DNA of 18,219 nucleotides, taken from assembly GCA_030613835.1 (NCBI GenBank), contig JAUWLH010000009.1:1-18219 (forward strand), given 5' to 3'. How positions within the stretch are numbered: the first letter of the stretch is position 1; every line of letters begins with the position of its first letter. This document shows, in pieces, positions 7,119 through 14,203 of the stretch. The DNA comes from Candidatus Bathyarchaeota archaeon. Its GTDB lineage: Archaea; Thermoproteota; Bathyarchaeia; TCS64. Both the position numbers and the translations under genes were made by a program. A model generated the notes under the pieces. That model had not been told where the DNA came from and did not search any database. It saw only the letters and a list, made by a program, of their open reading frames with translations.

Positions 7119-8915
7119 CTAGACCCTCTTCACGATCCTACCGGGTGTAGCTCCCGTGTGCTTGCCCTTCTCCACAACGGCCTCTCCGTTTACGAAGACG
7201 TACTCGATCCCGGTGGGGTGCTGGCTGGGCTCAACTGGTGTACCCACGACTTCTAGCTTATCGTAGTCGAACATCGTGATGTCAGCGTAGCTGCCCGGTG
7301 TGATTGTGCCAAGTCCCTTCAGGTTATGGTGCTCAGCCGCCGCTGTGCTGATCTTGTAGATGGCTTCCTCGATGGTGAAGACCTTGATCTCCTTGACCAT
7401 CTTGTTGATGAAGCCGGGGAAAGCTCCGAAAGCGTTCCTGCCGGGCCTCCTGTAGGGCGGTCTCTCCATCTTGTACTCTGTATCGAAGACTGACTGGTCC
7501 AGACTCAGGCTCCCCGCCTTGTGCTGGAACATGAGCGCCCTGTATGACTTCCACGGGAAGTTACCGGTGTCTGCGGTTCCTGCCGCGTAGCCCATGGCGT
7601 CCGGGTCCTCGCAGATGAGGTCGAACCACGTGTGTATCTTGTCCGCATCCCTCTCAGCAGCGATCTGGGCTACGTTCTTGCCCACTAGGCTCCCATCCTT
7701 GTGGCCGCTGATCCAGATGTTCTCGGCCCACTGGGGGTTAGTGTTGGGGTTGTAGGCTAATCTGATGTACCACTTGCCGTTCTTGAGGGCCTCGATGATC
7801 TCCTCGCGGTAATCCGATACCTTGAGCCACTCAGCGAACTTCTCCCTGCTTCCGCACTCCTTGAGCCACGGGTTCAGGATGCTGCTGAGGTACGGCATGA
7901 CATCGAAGCCGCCTCGCAGGAACCATGGCATACTGTCGAACGTAAGATTCATTCCCTCGGCGATGGCCTCGTCGAAGAACTTCAGTGTAGCCCTGATGTT
8001 GTGCTCCTCCAAGTAGTCGTTACCCTCGGGCATTAGCCTCCAGCCAGGTGTAAGGTGGGCGATGTTGGTCGGGACCCCCGTAATCCTGCATGTGTTGATG
8101 GACTCTAGGAGGCCGTCAACCTTGTTGCTGCGGGTGTCGCCGAACTTGACCTCCCTGCGGCGTCCCGTTCTTCTCCAATGGGGCGCGTAGACCACGTTGG
8201 GGTAGTCCTTGAGCACTGATACGCACTCGTTAATCTCGTCCATGTGCGCTTGGACGCCTGGGTCGTAGTCCAGTCCGCTGCTCATGCCTATGGCCCCCTC
8301 GTCTAGGGCCTGCTTGATGAGGACCTTCATGTCGTTAAGCTCCTCTTTAGTGCTGTGGCGCTTGTAGTCGTTGCCCATGACCTTGTACCTGATGGTCCCC
8401 TGGCCCACCAGAGGCACGGCGTTCATGGAGACCCCGATCTCTTCCACCTTCTTGAACCAGCCGCCAAGGGTGTCCCAGTCGATGGTCCAGCCGAAGTACC
8501 GGTCCATTATCTCGTTGACCTGCTCCTTGGGGAACAGGCTGTTCTTGGGGTAGTACTTGTGAGGCTCGAGGTCGTCGATGTACTGGGCCGATATACCGGG
8601 TAGGGTCATCCAGTCCCCGTAGGGACCTGCACTGCCGCCACACTGACCTCCTACGAAGCTGGTGACTCCCTGCATTATGTAGCTCTCGGCCTTGGGGAAG
8701 AAGAGTAGGGTCGTATCGCCGTGGCTGTGGGCGTCTATCCAACCGGGGCTGGCGTACAATCCCTTGGCGTTGACGGTCTTCACAGCGTCGCCCTTGACCT
8801 CGCCAAGGGCGGCGATCTTGTCGCCCTTGACTCCTATTGATCCCTTGTATGCCTTCTTGCCGCTCCCATCGATGATCTGAGCGTCCTTGATTATGATATC
8901 GTATTCTTCAGACAT
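7119..8915 (-). CDS. N-acyl-D-amino-acid deacylase family amidohydrolase
   Basis: This family hydrolyses N-acyl-D-amino acids (D-aminoacylase) or related N-acyl and dipeptide substrates. The 598-residue protein is longer than the usual 480-530. Metal and active-site landmarks are His63 and His65 (GWIDAHSHGD), Cys92 (GGQCGGSAG, the bridging Cys of D-aminoacylases), SSGLDYDPG, AHLTPGW, GTADTGNFP and the late RRPGRNAFGAFPGF segment, which replaces the usual HPR-x-xG-xFPR. The C-terminal GTITPGSYADITMFD strand closes the small beta domain. No signal peptide is seen, so it should be cytosolic. An acidic, Trp-rich stretch at about 100-160 (from YIDDLEPH to WFKKVEE) seems to account for part of the extra length. 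It is divergent from the amidohydrolase at 9016. Confidence 0.9.
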   Translation of the reverse strand: MSEEYDIIIKDAQIIDGSGKKAYKGSIGVKGDKIAALGEVKGDAVKTVNAKGLYASPGWIDAHSHGDTTLLFFPKAESYIMQGVTSFVGGQCGGSAGPYGDWMTLPGISAQYIDDLEPHKYYPKNSLFPKEQVNEIMDRYFGWTIDWDTLGGWFKKVEEIGVSMNAVPLVGQGTIRYKVMGNDYKRHSTKEELNDMKVLIKQALDEGAIGMSSGLDYDPGVQAHMDEINECVSVLKDYPNVVYAPHWRRTGRRREVKFGDTRSNKVDGLLESINTCRITGVPTNIAHLTPGWRLMPEGNDYLEEHNIRATLKFFDEAIAEGMNLTFDSMPWFLRGGFDVMPYLSSILNPWLKECGSREKFAEWLKVSDYREEIIEALKNGKWYIRLAYNPNTNPQWAENIWISGHKDGSLVGKNVAQIAAERDADKIHTWFDLICEDPDAMGYAAGTADTGNFPWKSYRALMFQHKAGSLSLDQSVFDTEYKMERPPYRRPGRNAFGAFPGFINKMVKEIKVFTIEEAIYKISTAAAEHHNLKGLGTITPGSYADITMFDYDKLEVVGTPVEPSQHPTGIEYVFVNGEAVVEKGKHTGATPGRIVKRV

Positions 8916-8956
8916 TTCTTACACACCGAATATTGCTGCATAGTTCACCGGAAGGG

Positions 8957-8965
8957 TATTAAAAT
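8957..8965 (-). promoter_or_regulatory. TATA-like box for the D-aminoacylase-like gene
   Basis: On the minus strand ATTTTAATA lies about 46 bases before the ATG at 8915, implying a leader near 20 bases. The 100-base divergent spacer must also hold the promoter of the plus-strand gene at 9016. Confidence 0.45.
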
Positions 8966-9004
8966 GAAAGGATGGTCCTCGATGAACTATTATTGGTTAA
9001 AGTT

Positions 9005-9012
9005 GATGAGGT
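9005..9012 (+). promoter_or_regulatory. Shine-Dalgarno-like site before the 9016 amidohydrolase
   Basis: GATGAGGT lies three bases before the ATG at 9016. GAGGT matches the anti-Shine-Dalgarno, although the spacing is short. An AT-rich patch at 8983-8994 could be the TATA box. Confidence 0.35.
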
Positions 9013-9015
9013 ACC

Positions 9016-10191
9016 ATGAAGAGCGGGAGCCTCAGCGTCTATGCTGGATACTTGATTGTGGGTGACGGAAAGATACAGGAGAACGTATACCTCGGCATCG
9101 AGGGCGGCGTCATCAATGAGTTATCTGACAAGCCCTTGGGCGACAGGTACGGGGAGGAGCTTGACTACTCGGGCAAGTACGTCATGCCGGGGCTCATCGA
9201 CGCCCACGTCCACATCAGGTACGACCCCCTCGGGGACCCCGAGAAGCGGTCACACGAGTACCAGGCCTTGAGGGGAGTCGAAAACGCCAGGAAGGCACTG
9301 AAGGTAGGGGTTACGAGCCTCGGGGAGGCGGGTGGCATCGGAAACGTCGTGTTCGCCGTACGGAACGCCATCAATAACGGCGTGACCTCTGGCCCGCGTC
9401 TGTTTGTGTCGGGCGAGATGATCACCATAACGGGGGGCAGGAGTAAGGTCCCGGGGGAACGGCTGGAGGTCAACGGCGCCGACTCGGCGAGAGAGGCTGC
9501 CAGAAGGCTCTTGATGTACCATAACGCGGACTTCATCAAGCTAGGGGCCACCGGGGCAATCTCAAGCGCTCACACGGGGCCGAGGCACCCCCAGTTGTCC
9601 GTTGATGAGATGAGGGCATGCACCGAGGAGGCCCACAACTGTGGGAAGCTTGTTCACGGCCACTGCTACGGCGAGAGGGGCATCGGCAACAGCCTTGAGG
9701 CAGACGTTGACGTAATCGTCCACGGACAGACCCTTACCGATGGTCATATCAAGTTCATGAAGAAGAACGGCCTGATTCTCATGCCCACGTTGAAAGCGTT
9801 CTGTGGCCATCTTGAGAACATCGAAAAGGGAGGCGTCCACACCCGGATGGAGGAGATGGGGATCTGGGCCGAGACAGAGCCCAACTTCAGGAGGGCGCTG
9901 GAGGCCGGCCTGACCATATCAATGGGCACCGATGCGGGTATGCCCGACGACCACTTCACTGACAACTATCTTGACCTCCAGTACATGGTGAACTGGGGTA
10001 TGACGCCATCGCAGGCGGTCACAGCGGGAACCCTCAATGCGGCCAAGAGCTTGGCGGTGGACGACCGCCTTGGCACGCTTGAGGCTGGCAGGTACGCTGA
10101 TATGTTGGTTCTCGGCAGGAACCCATTGGAGGATATATCAAACATCTGGACGAGCCGCGAGGAGGTCTTCCTGAACGGCGTCCTCCTCTAA
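9016..10191 (+). CDS. Amidohydrolase, imidazolonepropionase/Xaa-Pro dipeptidase-like
   Basis: This is a 391-residue metal-dependent hydrolase with a TIM barrel flanked by the usual small beta domain. His64 and His66 (GLIDAHVHI), Lys175 as the likely carboxylated lysine (FIKLGATGAI), His214/His216 (LVHGHCYG), His236 (VIVHGQTL) and Asp306 (SMGTDAGMP) form the binuclear site. The C-terminal end has the typical GTLEAGRYADMLVLGRNPL strand. The Lys-containing site and HGQT-type His motif place it with the prolidase and Xaa-Arg-dipeptidase-like amidohydrolases rather than with adenosine or chlorohydrolase types, so peptide or N-acyl amino acid hydrolysis is the best guess. The MFS transporter follows 39 bases later on the same strand and may move its substrate. 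Confidence 0.88.
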   Translation: MKSGSLSVYAGYLIVGDGKIQENVYLGIEGGVINELSDKPLGDRYGEELDYSGKYVMPGLIDAHVHIRYDPLGDPEKRSHEYQALRGVENARKALKVGVTSLGEAGGIGNVVFAVRNAINNGVTSGPRLFVSGEMITITGGRSKVPGERLEVNGADSAREAARRLLMYHNADFIKLGATGAISSAHTGPRHPQLSVDEMRACTEEAHNCGKLVHGHCYGERGIGNSLEADVDVIVHGQTLTDGHIKFMKKNGLILMPTLKAFCGHLENIEKGGVHTRMEEMGIWAETEPNFRRALEAGLTISMGTDAGMPDDHFTDNYLDLQYMVNWGMTPSQAVTAGTLNAAKSLAVDDRLGTLEAGRYADMLVLGRNPLEDISNIWTSREEVFLNGVLL

Positions 10192-10230
10192 TCAAAACAT
10201 CTTTACCCGGCACCCCTCAATTGCAGAGGT

Positions 10231-11376
10231 ATGAAGAAGGACACCGTGGACCTGTTAGTACTCGGGATCGCCCATAGCCTCAACCACAGCCTTTTCCTGG
10301 TTCTTCCACCGCTCCTTGGCAACATCGCAGACGACCTGGGAGCTAGCCTGACCACTATCGGGCTCATCTCCACGATCACGTTCCTCACTTATGGCACAGG
10401 CGCCCTGATCGGCGGTCCATTGAGTGACAGGCTAGGCAGCGTCAAGGTAGCACGCATAAGCATCGGGCTCGGCGGACTGATGTCCTTGATTTTCTTGGTA
10501 GCGAACAATGTCTACCTTTTCGGCGCCGGCATGTTCCTGATGGCGTTGTGGGCTAGCTTTTACCACCCGACCGCTAACGGGCTCATCGCCAAGGCGTTTC
10601 CCGAAAACACCGGTAGCTCCATGGGCATCCACAACGCGGCAGGTAACTTTGGTCAAGTGTTCACACCGACGGTGGCGTTCCTTCTCGGCATAACGTTCAG
10701 TTGGAGAATCAGTTTCGTGTTCTTCGGCCTGCTTTCTGTGGGCACATCTATCTTCATGAACAGGATTAAGGTGGATGAGGGGGAGATACAGAAATCTGAT
10801 AAGACGTACTTTGACTTCATCAAGACCCCTGGCCTGTGGATTGTCCTCCTCTACAACGTGGTAGTGGGTTTCCTGTTCAGGTCGGTTGACCTGTTCTTCC
10901 CGAGCTTCCTTAGCACGGACCTCCAGTACACCGGGGGGATCGCGGCTTTCGCTAACAGCATGATCCTGTTCTTCGGGGTGTTGGGGCAGCTGCTAGGGGG
11001 CAGGGGGTCTGATAGAGTCGGGCCGACCAAAGTCCTCTTAATCACCACGGCTGGGATGGTGGCGAGTTTCGCGTTGCTGATGTTCTTACCTGCATCAATA
11101 GCGGTTCCACTGTTCGTCGTTGTGTACGGAATTAGTATGTTTGGGCACCAGCCAACGGTGACTAATTTGGTCAGCCAGCTGAGCCCAAGGAACATGATGG
11201 GGTTGGCCTATGGAGTGATGTTCTTCAGCGCCTTTGGCATTGGAAGCCTCAGTACGACGGTGATCGGCTGGGTTGCAGATAACTACAGTCTGACGGCGGC
11301 ATTCTGGGCAAACGGGGCAACCTCGCTGATCCTGCTGGTAGTTGCGCTGGTTATCCGGGTTAAGATAAAGAAGTAG
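10231..11376 (+). CDS. Major facilitator superfamily (MFS) transporter
   Basis: The 381-residue protein is highly hydrophobic throughout, consistent with 12 membrane helices in two six-helix halves. The MFS signature between helices 2 and 3 is visible as GGPLSDRLGSVKVAR, and its echo in the second half as GGRGSDRVGPTKVLL. A central hydrophilic loop (KVDEGEIQKSDKTY) separates the halves. It lacks a signal peptide, as usual. The substrate is unknown; the short length and the HSLNHSLFLVLPP start recall small-solute or drug-type MFS proteins. AGAGGT sits directly before the ATG. The gene begins 39 bases after the amidohydrolase and its last 17 bases overlap the convergent Nudix gene. Confidence 0.92.
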   Translation: MKKDTVDLLVLGIAHSLNHSLFLVLPPLLGNIADDLGASLTTIGLISTITFLTYGTGALIGGPLSDRLGSVKVARISIGLGGLMSLIFLVANNVYLFGAGMFLMALWASFYHPTANGLIAKAFPENTGSSMGIHNAAGNFGQVFTPTVAFLLGITFSWRISFVFFGLLSVGTSIFMNRIKVDEGEIQKSDKTYFDFIKTPGLWIVLLYNVVVGFLFRSVDLFFPSFLSTDLQYTGGIAAFANSMILFFGVLGQLLGGRGSDRVGPTKVLLITTAGMVASFALLMFLPASIAVPLFVVVYGISMFGHQPTVTNLVSQLSPRNMMGLAYGVMFFSAFGIGSLSTTVIGWVADNYSLTAAFWANGATSLILLVVALVIRVKIKK

Positions 11377-11890
11377 AGCGGGTGAGGTACGCGAGTACCC
11401 CCGTGATGGTCTTGGAGTCCCTAATCTCGTTGGACTCGATGAGGTCCGCCACCTCGTTGAGGCTGTACTTTTCAACGCTGATGCTCTCGTCCTCCTCCAG
11501 ATCAGATCCAACCTCGGTCAGACCCTCGGCGACGTATATGTGGATGATCTCGTTGCTGTAACCAGGCGCAACATACGCACTCAGCAACTTGCTCCACTCC
11601 TTGGCAGCGTATCCTGTCTCCTCCCTCAGCTCCCTCACGGCGCAGGCGTATGGATCCTCGCCCACCTCAAGGGTTCCAGCCGGAATCTCAAGTATCTCAG
11701 ATCGTGTGGGGTACCGGTACTGCCGGATGAGCACCATCTCTCCATCATCTACGGCCACTATCGCAACAGCTCCGGGGTGATCAACCACGTCCCTGACGGT
11801 CTCTTTGCCGTTAGGTAACCTGACCACGTCTGTCTTAAAGCTGAAATTCTTGCCCTTGTGGAGAAGTTTTGATGAGACAGTCTCTTCCAT
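11360..11890 (-). CDS. Nudix hydrolase, ADP-ribose/ADP-sugar pyrophosphatase type
   Basis: This 176-residue protein should hydrolyse a nucleoside diphosphate sugar such as ADP-ribose to AMP and a sugar phosphate. The Nudix box is perfect: Gly72, five residues, Glu78, seven residues, then RELREETGY (86-94). The QYRYPTRSEILEIPAG stretch before it and the APGYSNEIIHIYVAEGL stretch after it match the ADP-ribose pyrophosphatase (NudF-like) branch. It is cytosolic and needs divalent metal. It has its own leaderless promoter and is convergent with the MFS gene, overlapping by 17 bases, so the two need not share function. A housekeeping nucleotide-sanitising role is likely. Confidence 0.93.
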   Translation of the reverse strand: MEETVSSKLLHKGKNFSFKTDVVRLPNGKETVRDVVDHPGAVAIVAVDDGEMVLIRQYRYPTRSEILEIPAGTLEVGEDPYACAVRELREETGYAAKEWSKLLSAYVAPGYSNEIIHIYVAEGLTEVGSDLEEDESISVEKYSLNEVADLIESNEIRDSKTITGVLAYLTRSTSLS

Positions 11891-11913
11891 ACGGTATGAG
11901 CCATCGAGGATTG

Positions 11914-11922
11914 GATAAAAAG
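11914..11922 (-). promoter_or_regulatory. TATA box of the Nudix gene, leaderless spacing
   Basis: On the minus strand CTTTTTATC is centred about 28 bases before the ATG at 11890. It lies between the stop of the preceding minus-strand gene (11924) and the Nudix start, so the Nudix gene can be transcribed on its own. Confidence 0.6.
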
Positions 11923-11923
11923 G

Positions 11924-13369
11924 TTAGTAGTGGCTCTTGCCCCAGTAGTTCTTGGTCACGTCGAAGAGCCCCGTGATATCAATCCGCCCCAATGCCACCT
12001 CAAGTTGCTCCTGCGCCGCCTCCATGATGGCATACTCGTCAACGGTCTTAACCTCACGTCCCCGCATCAATATCTCACCATCCACGATAACCGTGTCAAC
12101 GTCGTTACCGTTGGCGAAGTAAGTGACCTTGTCAACAGGCATGTTCAGTGGGTAGAAGTGGGGCTTGTTGAGATCGACAAGGATGATGTCGGCTTTCTTG
12201 CCCTTCTCCAGACTGCCTATCTGGTCGTCAAGCCTGAACGCCTTGGCCCCGTCGATGGTTGTCATCTCCAGTACCTTGCCGGGTGGAAGATACCCGCTGT
12301 CCCTAAAGTGGTGCCTGTGATACCGCATGCACTGGAACATATGTCTGAACATGTCGAATGATCGGTCGGGAGCACCCGCATCGCTCCCCATGACGACATT
12401 GACGCCTGCATCGATGAGCTCGGGCACGGGGCACCTGCCGATCATGCTTGCGACGGCGCTCGGGTTATGGGCGATGTTTGTCCCTGTCTCGGCGCAGAGC
12501 CTTATCTCCTCCTCAAGAAGCTCCGTTGAGTGGCTGTAGACGCACTCTGGTCCTGACATTTCCAGTTCCTCGTGGCAGAACTTTATGGTGCCAGTGTTGT
12601 GACCGTCCATTGTGAGCATGAGGTCGTATTTCTTGGTGATATCCCTAGTGAGCTTGGCCCTGTATTTGAGGTCCTCAAGCTCCTTTCCCACGATTGGCGC
12701 CCTCTCAGGGTGGGGCGTCGGAAGCATTACAGCTATTTTAACCCTGCCATTTCCCCGGTCGTGGTTCTCATGGATAATCTTCTGGGTTACGTTAATCTGC
12801 TCCTCGACAGTGACGGTATAGTCCCTCCGCTTGTCGCCGATCCATTCGGAGTATATACTTGGGTATGGTTCGCGTCTGAGCCCGACGGCGAGGAAGGTTC
12901 TGACACCCACCTTTTCGGCCATGTCGCAGTGCTTGGCCGCGTACTTGGGGTCATCGACACGCATGATGCTATCTCCACCACCGAAGAAGCTGATTCCACA
13001 GGTTGTGCCAAACTTGAGTCGTTCAAGGTTTAGCAGGGCTGCGTCTGCCGCCCAGTATTCCTCGGTGGAGCCCTGTGCGTAGATGTCGTTGCACGCCTTG
13101 TACCATGGCTCGTTGTGCATGCCGAGGGTCCTGAGGAGGCTGTGACCCGCGTGGGCGTGGCCATCCATGAGTCCCGGCATAACCGCCATTTTTGAAGCAT
13201 CTATCACTAGGTCCGCGTCATACGCCTTTTCTAGGGTCATCGTTTCACCAACATCTAGGATCAGGTCCTTCTCTACGGCGATAGCTCCATCCATTATTAC
13301 TCGTCTATCAGGGTCTACAGTGATGACCATACCGTTCTTGATGAGAATACTATTGCTTTTCTTTACCAT
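11924..13369 (-). CDS. ATZ/TRZ-type amidohydrolase (chlorohydrolase/deaminase family)
   Basis: The family removes amino, chloro or other groups from heterocycles; members include SAH/MTA deaminase, guanine deaminase, SsnA and atrazine or melamine hydrolases. The 481-residue protein starts with the beta domain (ILIKNGMVITVDP). It has His71 and His73 (GHAHAGH), a mid-chain His in MDGHNTG, a further His in YSHSTEL, AHNPSAV, and Asp in MGSDAGAPDRS, giving a single-metal site as in ATZ/TRZ enzymes. The C-terminal GSLEKGKKADIILVDLN is typical. The GSDAGAPDRS loop differs from the GTDGAASNN form of SAH deaminases, so I would not assign that substrate. No signal peptide is present. ATG at 13369 is supported by a TATA box 27 bases upstream. 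Confidence 0.9.
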   Translation of the reverse strand: MVKKSNSILIKNGMVITVDPDRRVIMDGAIAVEKDLILDVGETMTLEKAYDADLVIDASKMAVMPGLMDGHAHAGHSLLRTLGMHNEPWYKACNDIYAQGSTEEYWAADAALLNLERLKFGTTCGISFFGGGDSIMRVDDPKYAAKHCDMAEKVGVRTFLAVGLRREPYPSIYSEWIGDKRRDYTVTVEEQINVTQKIIHENHDRGNGRVKIAVMLPTPHPERAPIVGKELEDLKYRAKLTRDITKKYDLMLTMDGHNTGTIKFCHEELEMSGPECVYSHSTELLEEEIRLCAETGTNIAHNPSAVASMIGRCPVPELIDAGVNVVMGSDAGAPDRSFDMFRHMFQCMRYHRHHFRDSGYLPPGKVLEMTTIDGAKAFRLDDQIGSLEKGKKADIILVDLNKPHFYPLNMPVDKVTYFANGNDVDTVIVDGEILMRGREVKTVDEYAIMEAAQEQLEVALGRIDITGLFDVTKNYWGKSHY

Positions 13370-13390
13370 TATTTTTAACCTCTTAATATT

Positions 13391-13400
13391 TTTTATAGAA
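13391..13400 (-). promoter_or_regulatory. TATA box of the ATZ/TRZ-type amidohydrolase, leaderless spacing
   Basis: On the minus strand TTCTATAAAA is centred about 27 bases before the ATG at 13369, predicting a leaderless mRNA. A second AT-rich stretch (AATATTAAG) follows but is too close to the start to act as the box. Confidence 0.65.
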
Positions 13401-13471
13401 TACTTCCTTTGCTAAGTTATAGAATATGCGTGCGTTTTCAAAACGGTTAAAAAAAATTCGAAAAAGGAGGG

Positions 13472-13522
13472 TTTATGGGTGATATCCCCACCAATGGTGG
13501 TTCGAATCCCACCCCCCCACCA
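13472..13522 (+). other. tRNA 3'-half-like fragment (remnant or attachment-site-like)
   Basis: GGTGG (13496-13500), TTCGAAT (13501-13507) and CCACC (13509-13513) form a T-arm with one extra C. A C-run and ACCA (13519-13522) follow, like a discriminator base plus CCA end. Before it, TGGG (13476-13479) pairs with CCCA (13487-13490) around a 7-base TGATATC loop, and five bases separate this from the T-stem, the normal variable-loop length. No D-arm or matching 5' G-rich acceptor strand precedes it, and the acceptor is one or two bases short. It is not a complete tRNA. An A-rich TATA-like stretch at 13446-13457 lies about 25 bases upstream. Confidence 0.4.
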
Positions 13523-13525
13523 TTG
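13491..13525 (+). repeat. Nine-base inverted repeat around the T-arm-like motif
   Basis: CAATGGTGG (13492-13500) is the exact reverse complement of CCACCATTG (13517-13525), leaving 16 bases between them. CCACCAATGGTGG overlaps the left arm as a second near-palindrome. Alternative foldings therefore compete with a T-arm-like structure. Confidence 0.5.
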
Positions 13526-13542
13526 ACTACACCTCACGGATC

Positions 13543-13586
13543 ATTTCCGTTTCTTGAAGATCACATGATCCTCTAGGAACGGAAAT
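13543..13586. repeat. 44-base extended inverted repeat (hairpin/cruciform)
   Basis: ATTTCCGTT (13543-13551) is the perfect reverse complement of AACGGAAAT (13578-13586). Pairing continues inward through one T-G wobble to 13554/13575. An inner hairpin GATCA-CA-TGATC (13559-13570) sits at the tip. It lies in a gene-free region and has no T-run after it, so it does not look like a terminator. It could be part of a non-coding RNA or a protein-binding site. Confidence 0.5.
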
Positions 13587-13605
13587 AACAACAAAGGATA
13601 TCTTA

Positions 13606-13756
13606 CCGGGGTCGGCCTGGCTGGGTTGATCCTTTTTTCCCTGTGGTTTCACTCACAGGCAACGAGCGTGAGTTTTACGCCTTCCTCGAAACCGTGCATC
13701 CTCTGTCACTAAGTGAGGGTAGGGGAAAAAACGGGGTAATAATACCCCAAAACCCC
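13606..13756 (+). ncRNA. Candidate structured non-coding RNA
   Basis: No open frame of any weight covers this stretch, but pairings nest well. TTTTTTCCC (13633-13641) pairs with GGGAAAAAA (13723-13731). Inside are the hairpins CCTGTG/CACAGG (13640-13659), GCGT/ACGC (13666-13680) and TCAC/GTGA with a TAA loop (13706-13716). Outside, GGGTT (13623-13627) can pair with AACCC (13751-13755), and GGGGTA/TACCCC forms a hairpin (13733-13748). I do not recognise RNase P, SRP, 5S or a known riboswitch signature. Orientation is uncertain and chance pairing in a GC/AT-skewed spacer is possible. Confidence 0.3.
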
Positions 13757-13877
13757 TTCCTCGACGTATCTTAAAGGATGGCCAGATAAAAGGAGTGATG
13801 GAAAAAGGACATGAATGCCTCTATCCAGTCGGTGAGAAGAGCCTGTCTGTACCTATTCCAAGTTCTGGGCTCACCTA

Positions 13878-13888
13878 CTTTTTTTATT
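13878..13888 (+). promoter_or_regulatory. TATA box for the small protein / geranylgeranyl reductase unit
   Basis: CTTTTTTTATT precedes the ATG at 13940 by about 57 bases, predicting a leader near 30 bases. CTGGAG at 13927-13932 supplies a Shine-Dalgarno seven bases before that ATG. A leadered transcript with a ribosome site differs from the leaderless genes elsewhere in the window. Confidence 0.5.
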
Positions 13889-13939
13889 CCAAACAGTTAT
13901 CCACTGGCACGAACATGTTCCACCATCTGGAGTGTTTAG

Positions 13940-14164
13940 ATGAATCCCAAGAAGAAACTCCCCGAAGGCTCGGTGGAGCTCGCCCGACAGGATGACTACC
14001 TGCTCATCCAGCACACATTTGATAAGGCTCCCTATTACACAATCTTCAGTTTCTTCGAGACCAGCAAGGGGACTAGGTACATCGCCAGGGGAGCCAGCGG
14101 CAAGAAACTGGAGCTGGTCAGAGCCGAGTTCGAGAGGATCACCGGCAAAAAGCTGGCCCTTTAA
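13940..14164 (+). CDS. Small conserved-looking hypothetical protein
   Basis: I do not recognise this 74-residue protein. It starts with a basic, Pro-containing tail (MNPKKKLPEGSVELARQDDY), followed by strand-like YLLIQHTF and YYTIFSFFET, a turn at KGTRYIARGASGKK, and a final amphipathic helix LVRAEFERITGKK. It has no signal peptide, membrane helix or cysteine, so it is probably a soluble, folded cytosolic protein. Codon use matches its neighbours, and it has both a TATA box and a GGAG ribosome site, which supports it as real. The geranylgeranyl reductase starts 39 bases downstream, so the two are probably co-transcribed, but a role in lipid synthesis is only a guess from position. Confidence 0.65.
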   Translation: MNPKKKLPEGSVELARQDDYLLIQHTFDKAPYYTIFSFFETSKGTRYIARGASGKKLELVRAEFERITGKKLAL

Positions 14165-14203
14165 TCAAAATGAATTAATTGGAGTGTTCTCTCTTTTAAG
14201 AAA

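Noticed and set aside
8347..8742. A 131-codon minus-strand open frame within the D-aminoacylase-like gene
   Set aside because: It is an Arg/Pro-rich shadow in another frame of a gene with clear motifs.
13466..13522. A complete tRNA gene ending in CCCACCA
   Set aside because: No D-arm and no G-rich 5' acceptor strand fits; only about 35 bases lie between the G-rich patch and the T-loop. An intron cannot explain the missing 5' part because nothing upstream pairs with the C-run.
13416..13939. CRISPR array or tandem repeats in the spacer
   Set aside because: The repeats seen are inverted pairs, not regularly spaced direct repeats, and no cas gene is near.
13795..13995. A 66-codon plus-strand open frame with an AGGAG just before its ATG
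   Set aside because: The AGGAG is only two bases from the ATG, the product shows no folded pattern, it overlaps the promoter and start of the better-supported 74-residue gene, and its tail reads the next gene in a wrong frame.
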